Shown here: one piece after another, positions 52,345 to 59,938 of the stretch
How positions within the stretch are numbered: the first letter of the stretch is position 1
Layout of the letters: each line of letters opens with the position of its first letter
NCBI GenBank assembly: GCA_002314445.1
Contig: DCFX01000020.1
Span: 39,993-103,992 of the forward strand
DNA: 64,000 nucleotides
From: Treponema sp. UBA1793
Lineage (GTDB): Bacteria; Spirochaetota; Spirochaetia; Treponematales; Treponemataceae
Direction: 5' to 3'
Notes under the pieces: model-generated
The model's database searches: none
Seen by the model: the letters and a program-made list of their open reading frames with translations, nothing else
Told to the model about the DNA's origin: nothing
Translations under genes and position numbers: made by a program

Positions 52345-54456
52345 ATGAATACGATAAAGATTCACGAAAACGGAATATACATGGAATGGGGCATTACAGA
52401 GCTGAACCGGCTTGTCCTGCTGTATGTGGGAACGGCTCCCTTCGTGCCTGAAACATATGCAGGTCTGGACACTGCCGAGTTTTCTCCCGTGGAAGTCTCT
52501 GTCTCAGGCTTGAACAGTCCGGGAGACCGGATGGGAAATGCGATGATTCATTCTTCGCTGGGAGTACTGCTGAACTATGCCGGCTATGAAAAAGCAGAGA
52601 CCGCGGACGGTATGCAGTACTGCTTTATTACAAAAGATGATTCGACGGAATTAAGCGTCTCACTTTTTTGTCAGTTTTATACCGGCATACCGGCGTTCAG
52701 AATGTGGACTGTCATAAAAAATGAAGGAGCGGAACCGCAGGGGCTGGAAAACTGTACGTCGTTTTCGCTGCACGGTTTCGACAGGCATGGAAACCTGCCG
52801 TACGAGGACAAGCTGTATGTTAATATAATTCACAACGGCTGGCAGAAAGAATTATCGTGGCAGCTCTATTCCCTGCCGCAGCTCGGCCTGTCGCGTACAC
52901 AAAAACAGGACAGCGTTAATAGCTCCAAAATCGTGTCATTTTCGAACACGGGCGCATGGTCTTCAAAGGAGTTTCTCCCTGCCGCAGTTCTTGAGAACAG
53001 GGAAACGAACGAATATCTCGGCTGGCAGATAGAACATGACGGTTCGTGGCATTGGGAAATCGGCGAACATGCCGGGTGTCTTTATCTGAAACTGGCAGGA
53101 CCGACAGAACTTTACGCACACTGGTATAAAGACCTGAAAGCGGGAGAAACGTTTACAAGCGTTCCTGTCGGAATCGTTTACGGAAAAGGCACCGCGGAAG
53201 ATGCCGCCGCGGCTTTCACCCGGTACCGGAGATGTATCCGGAGAAAAAATCTTGATAACGAAAAACTGCCCGTCATCTTCAATGACTATATGAACTGTCT
53301 GTTCGGCAGCCCGTCGACGGCGAAAGAACTGCCGCTTATCGATGCGGCAGCGGCGGCCGGCTGCGAATATTACTGCATCGACTGCGGATGGTATTCTGCG
53401 GGTTCATGGTGGGACTCTGTCGGGGAATGGACTCCTTCTTCAGAACGGTTCCCGGAAGGCCTTGCCTATGTGATGGATTACATCAGGAGCAGGGGGATGA
53501 TTCCCGGCCTCTGGCTTGAAATTGAAGTTATGGGTCTGCATTGTAAAGATGCGTCGCAGCTGCCTGACGAGTGCTTCTTTATGCGGCACGGCAGACGGGT
53601 GTGCGATAAAAGCAGGTATCAGCTCGATTTTAGAAGCAGCATCGTGCGTAAACGCGCTACGAAAATTGTTAAGAGGCTTGTGGAAGAGTACGGTGCCGGA
53701 TATATAAAAATGGATTATAACATTGAGCCGGGAACGGGTACCGATTATGACGCAGACAGTCCCGGCGACGGACTGCTCGAACACGCCAGGGCATATCTTT
53801 CTTGGCTTGATTTTATTTTCAAACTGTATCCTTTCCTGGTTATTGAAAACTGTTCAAGCGGCGGCATGCGGATGGATTATGCGATGCTCTCCAGATGCAG
53901 CATTCAGTCGACAAGCGATATGGAAGATTACAGAATGTATTCGACAATTGCCGCCAATGCACCGCTTGCACTTACACCCGAGCAGGCTGCCGTATGGTCG
54001 TACCCGATGAAAGACGGGGACGCAGAAGAAGCGATATTCAATATGGTAAACGTACTGATGCTCCGTGTGCATCAGAGCGGATATCTTTTTGCGCTTGACG
54101 ACAAGAGAAAATCGCTTGTGAAAGAAGCTGTCTGTTATTACAAAAAGATACGGGATGACAGAAAGGATGCCCTGCCGTTCTGGCCGCTCGGATTCAGCCG
54201 TTATGAAGACGAATGGGCTGCACTTGCGCTGGAAGGCAGGAAAAAAACGTATCTTGCAGTATGGAAACGCGGCGGCAGTTCCCGCCAGTGTGCTTTGCCG
54301 CTTAACAGATATAAAGAAAAAGATATTTCAATCCGCTGTTCGTATCCGTCATCGGAGGGCTGCCCTTTTACATGGGACAGCAGTTCCGGGAACCTTACGG
54401 TGGAATTTGCGAAACCTGTAATGGCCAGATTTTTTGAGATAGACAGAGAAATATGA
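52345..54456 (+). CDS. GH36 alpha-galactosidase
   Basis: A 703-residue enzyme with an N-terminal beta-supersandwich, TIM barrel and C-terminal beta domain. The nucleophile Asp is in YIKMDYNIEPG and the acid/base Asp in CSIQSTSDMEDYR; the CSSGGMRMDYAML motif and the WLEIEVMG strand are family hallmarks. There is no signal peptide, so it removes alpha-galactose from imported oligosaccharides such as raffinose or melibiose. It begins 1 nt after the permease stop. Confidence 0.93.
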   Translation: MNTIKIHENGIYMEWGITELNRLVLLYVGTAPFVPETYAGLDTAEFSPVEVSVSGLNSPGDRMGNAMIHSSLGVLLNYAGYEKAETADGMQYCFITKDDSTELSVSLFCQFYTGIPAFRMWTVIKNEGAEPQGLENCTSFSLHGFDRHGNLPYEDKLYVNIIHNGWQKELSWQLYSLPQLGLSRTQKQDSVNSSKIVSFSNTGAWSSKEFLPAAVLENRETNEYLGWQIEHDGSWHWEIGEHAGCLYLKLAGPTELYAHWYKDLKAGETFTSVPVGIVYGKGTAEDAAAAFTRYRRCIRRKNLDNEKLPVIFNDYMNCLFGSPSTAKELPLIDAAAAAGCEYYCIDCGWYSAGSWWDSVGEWTPSSERFPEGLAYVMDYIRSRGMIPGLWLEIEVMGLHCKDASQLPDECFFMRHGRRVCDKSRYQLDFRSSIVRKRATKIVKRLVEEYGAGYIKMDYNIEPGTGTDYDADSPGDGLLEHARAYLSWLDFIFKLYPFLVIENCSSGGMRMDYAMLSRCSIQSTSDMEDYRMYSTIAANAPLALTPEQAAVWSYPMKDGDAEEAIFNMVNVLMLRVHQSGYLFALDDKRKSLVKEAVCYYKKIRDDRKDALPFWPLGFSRYEDEWAALALEGRKKTYLAVWKRGGSSRQCALPLNRYKEKDISIRCSYPSSEGCPFTWDSSSGNLTVEFAKPVMARFFEIDREI

Positions 54457-54493
54457 TACGGGCATTCTGTACGACTATCAGGAGGTATGACAT

Positions 54494-56488
54494 ATGCTGT
54501 ATGAAGAAAAAGGTAAGCTTCTAAGACGTTTTGATAAAGAACTTCTCTGCATTGAGCCGTGGGGAAAGAATTCATTCCGCGTCCGGGCTTCAATGAACGG
54601 CACCATCCGGGACTTTGAATGGTCTGCACTTCTGGAACCTGAAAAGAAAAATGCGGAAATAAAAATCGACGGGACGCGGGCGCGGATTATGAACGGCAGG
54701 ATATGCTGTGAACTGCTGCCTTCCGGAAAAATGCGTTTTTACCGTGACGATACAGTCGTACTTGAAGAATATGACCGCAACCGGTTCAGGGAAGAAGAGG
54801 AAGGATTCAACAGTGCACTCGAACTTGACCCGCGCACGTTTGTCCCTTACCGCGGTACCGACAATTTTAAATTGACGGTCAGGTTTGAAGCGGATAATAC
54901 CGAACGCATATACGGCATGGGACAGTACCAGCAGACCTGCCTTGATTTGAAGGGCTGTATGATTGAACTTGCACAGCGTAATTCACAGGCGAGCGTTCCT
55001 TTTATGATTTCAAATAAGGGATACGGCATGCTGTGGAACAACCCCGCTGTCGGTAAAGTTTTTTTCGGGAAGAATATTACCGAATGGACGGCGGAATCCA
55101 CAAAAGTCCTTGATTATTGGATTACGGTCGGAGATACTCCCTCTGCAATTGAAGAAAATTATGCATCTGTTACCGGAACTGTTCCCCTGATGCCGGAATT
55201 TGCCTCAGGGTTCTGGCAGTGCAAACTGAGGTATCAGACTCAGGATGAAATCATGCATATCGCACGTGAATACAAACGGCGGAAACTTCCCATATCTGTA
55301 ATCGTCTGCGACTATTTTCACTGGCCGTATCAGGGTGACTGGAAATTTGATCAGGTTTACTGGCCGGAACCGGAAAAGATGGTACTGGAACTTGAGGCAA
55401 TGGGAATAAAGCTCATGGTTTCAGTGTGGCCGACGGTGGAAAAGGAAAGTGAAAATTACAAAGATTTGTATGAACGGGGGATGATTGCACGCTCGGAAGC
55501 CGGATGCCGGACCCACCTGGGAAATGCGTCATTCATCGACGTTACGAATCCTGAAACGCGGTCATACGTGTGGAACATACTGAAAAAGAATTATTATGAC
55601 AAGGGAATCCGCATATTCTGGCTCGATGAAGCCGAACCTGAATATACTGATTATGAATTCGAGCAGTACCGGTATCAGGCAGGTTCCGATCTTGAAGTGG
55701 GAAACGTCTATCCCCGGCTGTATGCAGAAATGGCATACGACGGAATGACCGCTGCCGGACAGGAAAATGTCATCAATCTCATCAGGTGTGCATGGGCAGG
55801 TTCTCAGCGTTACGGAGCACTTGTCTGGTCCGGCGACATCGATTCAAGTTTTACCGCACTGCGCAATCAGTTTACGGCAGGTCTGAATATGGGGCTTGCC
55901 GGCATTCCCTGGTGGACAACTGATATCGGCGGATTCCACGGCGGCAATATACATTCGGCATCGTTCAAGGAGTGCCTCATCCGCTGGTTCGAGTACGGTG
56001 CGTTCTGCCCTGTGTTCAGGCTTCACGGGGACAGGGAGCCCCAGCAGCCGCCTCTTTCGGAGACAGGCGGCGGACGCATGCCGAGCGGTGCTGATAACGA
56101 AGTCTGGTCGTACGGGGATGATGTCCTTGCGATATGCACGAAATACATGGAACTGCGTGAAAAGATGCGCCCGTACATCATGGAGCAGATGGCCAAAGCC
56201 CACGAAAAAGGAACGCCGGTCATACGTCCGTTATTCTATGATTACCCGTCAGATGAAATCTGCTGGAAGACGGAGGACGAGTATATGTTCGGTCCTGATA
56301 TAGTCGTCTGTCCGGTCCTTTTTGCAGATTCGCGCAGCCGCCGGGTATATCTTCCTGAAGGGGAGTGGGTTGAACTTGATACAGGAAAGGTCTTTACCGG
56401 AGGGAAAGCATTTGAAGCGGCAGCCCCGATTGAGAGCATACCGGTATATGTAAAAAGGCACTCCGCAGTATTCGGCCAGCTTGCCTGA
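54494..56488 (+). CDS. GH31 alpha-glucosidase/alpha-xylosidase
   Basis: A 664-residue GH31 enzyme. The catalytic nucleophile Asp is in IRIFWLDEAEPEY and the acid/base Asp in LVWSGDIDSSF; the barrel begins with SGFWQCKLRYQTQDE. The WLDEAEPE form occurs in a subset of GH31 with alpha-glucosidase or alpha-xylosidase activity. No signal peptide is present. It has a good AGGAGG ribosome binding site. Substrate beyond an alpha-linked sugar cannot be told. Confidence 0.92.
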   Translation: MLYEEKGKLLRRFDKELLCIEPWGKNSFRVRASMNGTIRDFEWSALLEPEKKNAEIKIDGTRARIMNGRICCELLPSGKMRFYRDDTVVLEEYDRNRFREEEEGFNSALELDPRTFVPYRGTDNFKLTVRFEADNTERIYGMGQYQQTCLDLKGCMIELAQRNSQASVPFMISNKGYGMLWNNPAVGKVFFGKNITEWTAESTKVLDYWITVGDTPSAIEENYASVTGTVPLMPEFASGFWQCKLRYQTQDEIMHIAREYKRRKLPISVIVCDYFHWPYQGDWKFDQVYWPEPEKMVLELEAMGIKLMVSVWPTVEKESENYKDLYERGMIARSEAGCRTHLGNASFIDVTNPETRSYVWNILKKNYYDKGIRIFWLDEAEPEYTDYEFEQYRYQAGSDLEVGNVYPRLYAEMAYDGMTAAGQENVINLIRCAWAGSQRYGALVWSGDIDSSFTALRNQFTAGLNMGLAGIPWWTTDIGGFHGGNIHSASFKECLIRWFEYGAFCPVFRLHGDREPQQPPLSETGGGRMPSGADNEVWSYGDDVLAICTKYMELREKMRPYIMEQMAKAHEKGTPVIRPLFYDYPSDEICWKTEDEYMFGPDIVVCPVLFADSRSRRVYLPEGEWVELDTGKVFTGGKAFEAAAPIESIPVYVKRHSAVFGQLA

Positions 56489-56502
56489 ACGAGGCTGACC
56501 GG

Positions 56503-56538
56503 CAGCCCTGCTTTTTTACATTTCAAAGAGCAGGGCTG
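56503..56538. terminator. Stem-loop after the GH36-GH31 operon
   Basis: CAGCCCTGCT (56503-56512) and AGCAGGGCTG (56529-56538) form a perfect 10-bp stem with a 16-nt loop. There is no T-run behind it. A second imperfect stem (GGGCAGTGC with GCATTGCCC) follows at about 56564-56595. Confidence 0.6.
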
Positions 56539-56610
56539 TCCTTGTACTGCTGATTCATAAAGGGCAGTGCGGGCACCTCCAGCCTGCATTGCCCATCCTT
56601 ATTTGCTGCA

Positions 56611-56640
56611 TTGTAAATTTCACGCTGAATGTGCTATGCT
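56611..56640 (+). promoter_or_regulatory. Promoter of asparaginase gene, predicted leaderless
   Basis: TTGTAA (56611-56616), 18-nt spacer and an extended -10 TG-C-TATGCT with hexamer at 56635-56640, which ends 6 nt before the ATG at 56647. Confidence 0.68.
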
Positions 56641-56646
56641 CGGTTC

Positions 56647-57657
56647 ATGTCATCATCAAAACATATCCTTCTCATTGCGACAGGAGGAACCATTGCCTGC
56701 AAACGTACAAAAGACGGGCTGACGCCTGTTATTACGTCGGAAGAACTGCTTTCCTATGTGCCGCAGGCCGGACGTTTCTGTGTGGTCAATACGCTTCAGC
56801 TTATGAATATAGACAGCACAAACATGCAGGCCGAACACTGGCTTTCCATAGCCGGGACGATAGAACAAAAATATGCCGCATACGACGGATTCGTAATCAC
56901 ACACGGAACCGATACGATGGCATATACTGCCGCGGCCCTTTCATATCTTATACAGAATTCCCTTAAGCCGATAATTATTACCGGCGCGCAGAAACCTATC
57001 GATATGGATGTAACCGACGCGCGCACGAACCTGCTCGACAGCCTCCGCATTGCGAGCGACGACCGGGCGTACGGCGTGAACATCGTATTCGACGGTAAAC
57101 TGATTGCCGGTACGCGCGGCAAAAAGGAACGGACGCACAGTTACAACGCATTTTCAAGCATCAACTTTCCGTATCTTGCTTCAATTCAGGACGAGCGCTG
57201 TATTTTTTATATTGATGATAAAGCGCAGAACAAGCGGGATGTACAGTTTTCCCGTATACTCGACGATAAGGTAACGCTGCTGAAATTAGTTCCGTCGATG
57301 GATGCTTCCGTACTTGACTACCTGGCTGGTAAGTACGATGCGGTAATCATAGAGGCATTCGGAGTCGGCGGCCTTCCGTCGTACCGGTCTGGAGACTTCT
57401 ATAAAGCGATTGCGCACTGGATCGACCTTGGTAAGACTGTTGTGATGACGACACAGGTGCCGCGCGAAGGCAGCAATATGACTATATACGAAGTGGGATA
57501 CGGCATAAAAAAAGACCTGGGACTGATAGAAGCGTACGACATGACGCTCGAAGCGACGTTAACAAAACTTATGTGGATTCTCGGCCGGACAAAAGATGCC
57601 GTCGAAATCCGGAAACTTTTCTATACCACGGTAAACAGGGACATTCTCTGGTCCTGA
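56647..57657 (+). CDS. ansA: Type I (cytoplasmic) L-asparaginase
   Basis: Hydrolyses asparagine to aspartate and ammonia. The 336-residue protein has the two catalytic threonine motifs: LLIATGGTIA near residue 8 and ITHGTDTMAYTAAAL near 85, with the catalytic Lys in TGAQKPID. No signal peptide. I use ATG 56647, which places the first motif correctly and lies 6 nt behind the -10 box; an upstream in-frame ATG (56629) would begin before that -10 box. The lack of a ribosome binding site fits a leaderless mRNA. Confidence 0.93.
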   Translation: MSSSKHILLIATGGTIACKRTKDGLTPVITSEELLSYVPQAGRFCVVNTLQLMNIDSTNMQAEHWLSIAGTIEQKYAAYDGFVITHGTDTMAYTAAALSYLIQNSLKPIIITGAQKPIDMDVTDARTNLLDSLRIASDDRAYGVNIVFDGKLIAGTRGKKERTHSYNAFSSINFPYLASIQDERCIFYIDDKAQNKRDVQFSRILDDKVTLLKLVPSMDASVLDYLAGKYDAVIIEAFGVGGLPSYRSGDFYKAIAHWIDLGKTVVMTTQVPREGSNMTIYEVGYGIKKDLGLIEAYDMTLEATLTKLMWILGRTKDAVEIRKLFYTTVNRDILWS

Positions 57658-57674
57658 ATCAGTTTCAATTCTGA

Positions 57675-57703
57675 TTGTATAACTTACAAAAAAACGTTAG
57701 TAT
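57675..57703 (+). promoter_or_regulatory. Promoter and palindrome upstream of the NifU-like gene
   Basis: TTGTAT (57675-57680) and TAGTAT (57698-57703) are 17 nt apart. The -35 region is part of a perfect inverted repeat TTGTA-N5-TACAA at 57675-57689, a possible operator. AAGGAG lies 6 nt before the ATG at 57736. Confidence 0.5.
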
Positions 57704-57735
57704 GATGCCAGTATTTTTTTTGTAAGGAGCATGTA

Positions 57736-58437
57736 ATGAAATACACTGCAGAAGTGGAACATATGTGTCCGCTGGCGAAAGCTGCTTATCACGGGCCGGC
57801 TCCCATTCCTGAAGAAGGAAACTGGGTTCAGGCAAAAACAATGGAAGATATTTCCGGCTTTACACACGGTGTGGGCTGGTGTGCACCTCAGCAGGGCGCC
57901 TGCAAACTTACGCTGAATGTAAAGAACGGCGTTATAGAGGAATGCCTTGTCGAGACGATCGGCTGCTCGGGCATGACTCACTCCGCTGCTATGGCATCTG
58001 AAATTCTCATTGGAAAAACGATTATTGAAGCCATGAACACGGACCTTGTCTGCGATGCTATCAATACAGCAATGCGCGAACTTTTCCTTCAGATTATATA
58101 CGGACGCACTCAGTCGGCATATTCAAAAGGCGGACTCAAAGTCGGTGCTTCTCTTGAAGACCTTGGAAAGAACCTCCGCTCACAGGTCGGAACAATGTTC
58201 GCTACGCGCAAGACCGGCCCGCGTTATCTAGAAATGGCGGAAGGTTATGTCGAAAAAGTTGCCGTCGATAAAGACGGTGCGATTATCGGATACAAAGCTG
58301 TGAACCTCGGCAAACTGATGGACAATATCAAAGCCGGTATGGATGCGAAAGAAGCGCTTGAGAAAGCACGCACTCAGTACGGACGTGTAACTGAAGATCA
58401 GGGCATGGTCAAAATGGTTGACCCGAGAAAAGAGTAG
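57736..58437 (+). CDS. NifU-like iron-sulfur scaffold protein
   Basis: A 233-residue protein whose N-terminal half resembles IscU/NifU scaffolds. Cysteines at 49 and 56 (GWCAPQQGAC), 77 (IGCSGMTH) and 106 (LVCDAI) could hold a cluster; the classical scaffold uses three. The C-terminal part (from about 150) is extra compared with IscU and unknown. It precedes the GGGtGRT gene, with which it is paired in other anaerobes as far as I recall. Likely role: assembly or storage of an iron-sulfur cluster for its partner. Confidence 0.8.
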   Translation: MKYTAEVEHMCPLAKAAYHGPAPIPEEGNWVQAKTMEDISGFTHGVGWCAPQQGACKLTLNVKNGVIEECLVETIGCSGMTHSAAMASEILIGKTIIEAMNTDLVCDAINTAMRELFLQIIYGRTQSAYSKGGLKVGASLEDLGKNLRSQVGTMFATRKTGPRYLEMAEGYVEKVAVDKDGAIIGYKAVNLGKLMDNIKAGMDAKEALEKARTQYGRVTEDQGMVKMVDPRKE

Positions 58438-58443
58438 GCCGCA

Positions 58444-58535
58444 GCTTTTACATTCCTGTAAAAGCCATTCATGCAGTTTGCAGTCAGACTGCATCGAACT
58501 TTGATCGCAAATAACCAATAGCCGCTCCGTGCGGC
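58444..58535 (+). other. Three consecutive stem-loops between NifU-like and GGGtGRT genes
   Basis: GCTTTTACA/TGTAAAAGC (58444-58452 with 58457-58465, tetraloop TTCC), ATGCAGT/ACTGCAT (58471-58477 with 58488-58494) and GCCGC/GCGGC (58521-58525 with 58531-58535). None has a T-run of note. They probably shape processing or relative expression of the two genes. Confidence 0.65.
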
Positions 58536-58551
58536 ATGTAAGGAAGAAATT

Positions 58552-59586
58552 ATGGGTACATTATTTGAAGATTATGAAAGCCGCATTCCGCAGATTACCA
58601 AGGTTCTGAAAGAGTATGGAATCAAGGATCTCGAAGAGGCCCGCAATATGTGCAAATCACGCGGTTTCGATCCGTATGAAATCTGCCAGCAGACACAGAT
58701 GATTTGCTTTGAAGATGCTAAATGGGCATACGTTCTCGGTTCTGCAATTGCCCTCACAAAAGGCGATAAGGCCGGCGGAATTACCGGTTCTGATGCTTCT
58801 GCTGCAATCGGCGAAGGACTTCAGTCATTCTGCCTTCTCGGTTCTGTCGCAGACGACCGCAAGGTTGGACTCGGCCACGGAAACCTCGGTGCCCGCCTCC
58901 TTTCTGAAGAAAGCCGCTGCTTCTGCTTCCTCGCAGGACACGAATCGTTCGCGGCTGCTGAAGGCGCAATCAAAATTGCACAGAATGCAAACAAAGTCCG
59001 CACAAACAAACTCCGTGTTATTCTTAACGGACTTGGAAAGGATGCAGCTCAGATCATCAGCCGCATCAACGGCTTTACCTATGTTCAGACTCAGTTTGAC
59101 TATTACAACGGAGAGGGAACGGACAAGGCTCTCAAGATTGTCCGCGAAGTACCGTACGGCAATAAAGAAGAACGCCTCTGCGTAAAATGCTACGGTGCCG
59201 ACGACGTCCGCGAGGGCGTTGCAATCATGTGGCACGAAGGCGTCGACGTTTCCATCACCGGAAACTCAACAAACCCGACCCGTTTCCAGCACCCTGTAGC
59301 AGGAACATACAAAAAGGAACGCCTTGAAGCCGGCAAAAAATATTTCTCTGTAGCTTCAGGCGGCGGAACGGGACGCACACTGCATCCTGATAACATGGCA
59401 GCAGGTCCTGCAAGTTACGGCTTTACCGATACGCTCGGCCGTATGCATAGCGATGCGCAGTTTGCAGGTTCATCCTCAGTTCCGGCACACGTCGAAATGA
59501 TGGGCTTCATGGGCATGGGCAATAACCCCATGGTCGGTTGCACTGTAGCATGCGCTGTAGCTGTAGCACAGAGCTTCAAGAAATAG
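58552..59586 (+). CDS. GGGtGRT protein
   Basis: A 344-residue member of the uncharacterised GGGtGRT family, named for the motif seen here in FSVASGGGTGRTLHPDNMA (around residue 265). Other conserved-looking blocks are DKAGGITGSDASAAIGEG, KVGLGHGNLGARLLSEES and HVEMMGFMGMGNNPMVGC. It has eight or more cysteines, so a metal or iron-sulfur cofactor is plausible. It follows the NifU-like gene by 114 nt containing three hairpins, and has its own AAGGAAG ribosome binding site. Enzymatic role unknown. Confidence 0.88.
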   Translation: MGTLFEDYESRIPQITKVLKEYGIKDLEEARNMCKSRGFDPYEICQQTQMICFEDAKWAYVLGSAIALTKGDKAGGITGSDASAAIGEGLQSFCLLGSVADDRKVGLGHGNLGARLLSEESRCFCFLAGHESFAAAEGAIKIAQNANKVRTNKLRVILNGLGKDAAQIISRINGFTYVQTQFDYYNGEGTDKALKIVREVPYGNKEERLCVKCYGADDVREGVAIMWHEGVDVSITGNSTNPTRFQHPVAGTYKKERLEAGKKYFSVASGGGTGRTLHPDNMAAGPASYGFTDTLGRMHSDAQFAGSSSVPAHVEMMGFMGMGNNPMVGCTVACAVAVAQSFKK

Positions 59587-59611
59587 AAAACAAAGTGTTT
59601 ATTTTCTGAAC

Positions 59612-59650
59612 ACAGCCGGCAGATTCGTAATAATTGAATCTGCCGGCTGT
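59612..59650. terminator. 15-bp stem-loop after the GGGtGRT gene
   Basis: ACAGCCGGCAGATTC (59612-59626) and GAATCTGCCGGCTGT (59636-59650) pair perfectly with a 9-nt loop. A T-run is lacking, but the stem is very stable. Confidence 0.75.
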
Positions 59651-59938
59651 TCTGAATCTATATCGTATATATCCTCCTGAGTGATTTTTTGTATATCAAT
59701 AGATTTTTTTTAATCCGTTTGCTCAATCTCCGCCTGGTTTAATTTTGGGGATGTTATTGGGACGCGTAAGATCCCTGAACAAACAGAAATTTTGTTGATA
59801 TTCTGAGCACAGAACGATTTTTGTACTGCTTGCATTTTACCGTCTTCCTGTTTATCCTCTTTTTTGAGAGGGAGTATTCCCCTTTTTTGAATTAACTTTT
59901 TAATTTAAAAATATTTCCGGCGATATACAGGGTGCAGC
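59651..59938. other. Intergenic region before the four-domain regulator
   Basis: No gene seen in this stretch of 288 nt. It contains TTGTATATCAA (59689-59699), a short palindrome that resembles half of an FNR/CRP-type box, several T-runs, and a TATACA box at 59924-59929 that may be the -10 of the regulator gene, 9 nt before its ATG. Confidence 0.4.

Noticed and set aside
59689..59699. TTGTATATCAA as a second CRP/FNR-type site.
   Set aside because: The half-site spacing is 3 nt shorter than the consensus and it lies far upstream of the regulator gene; kept only as a note in the intergenic entry.
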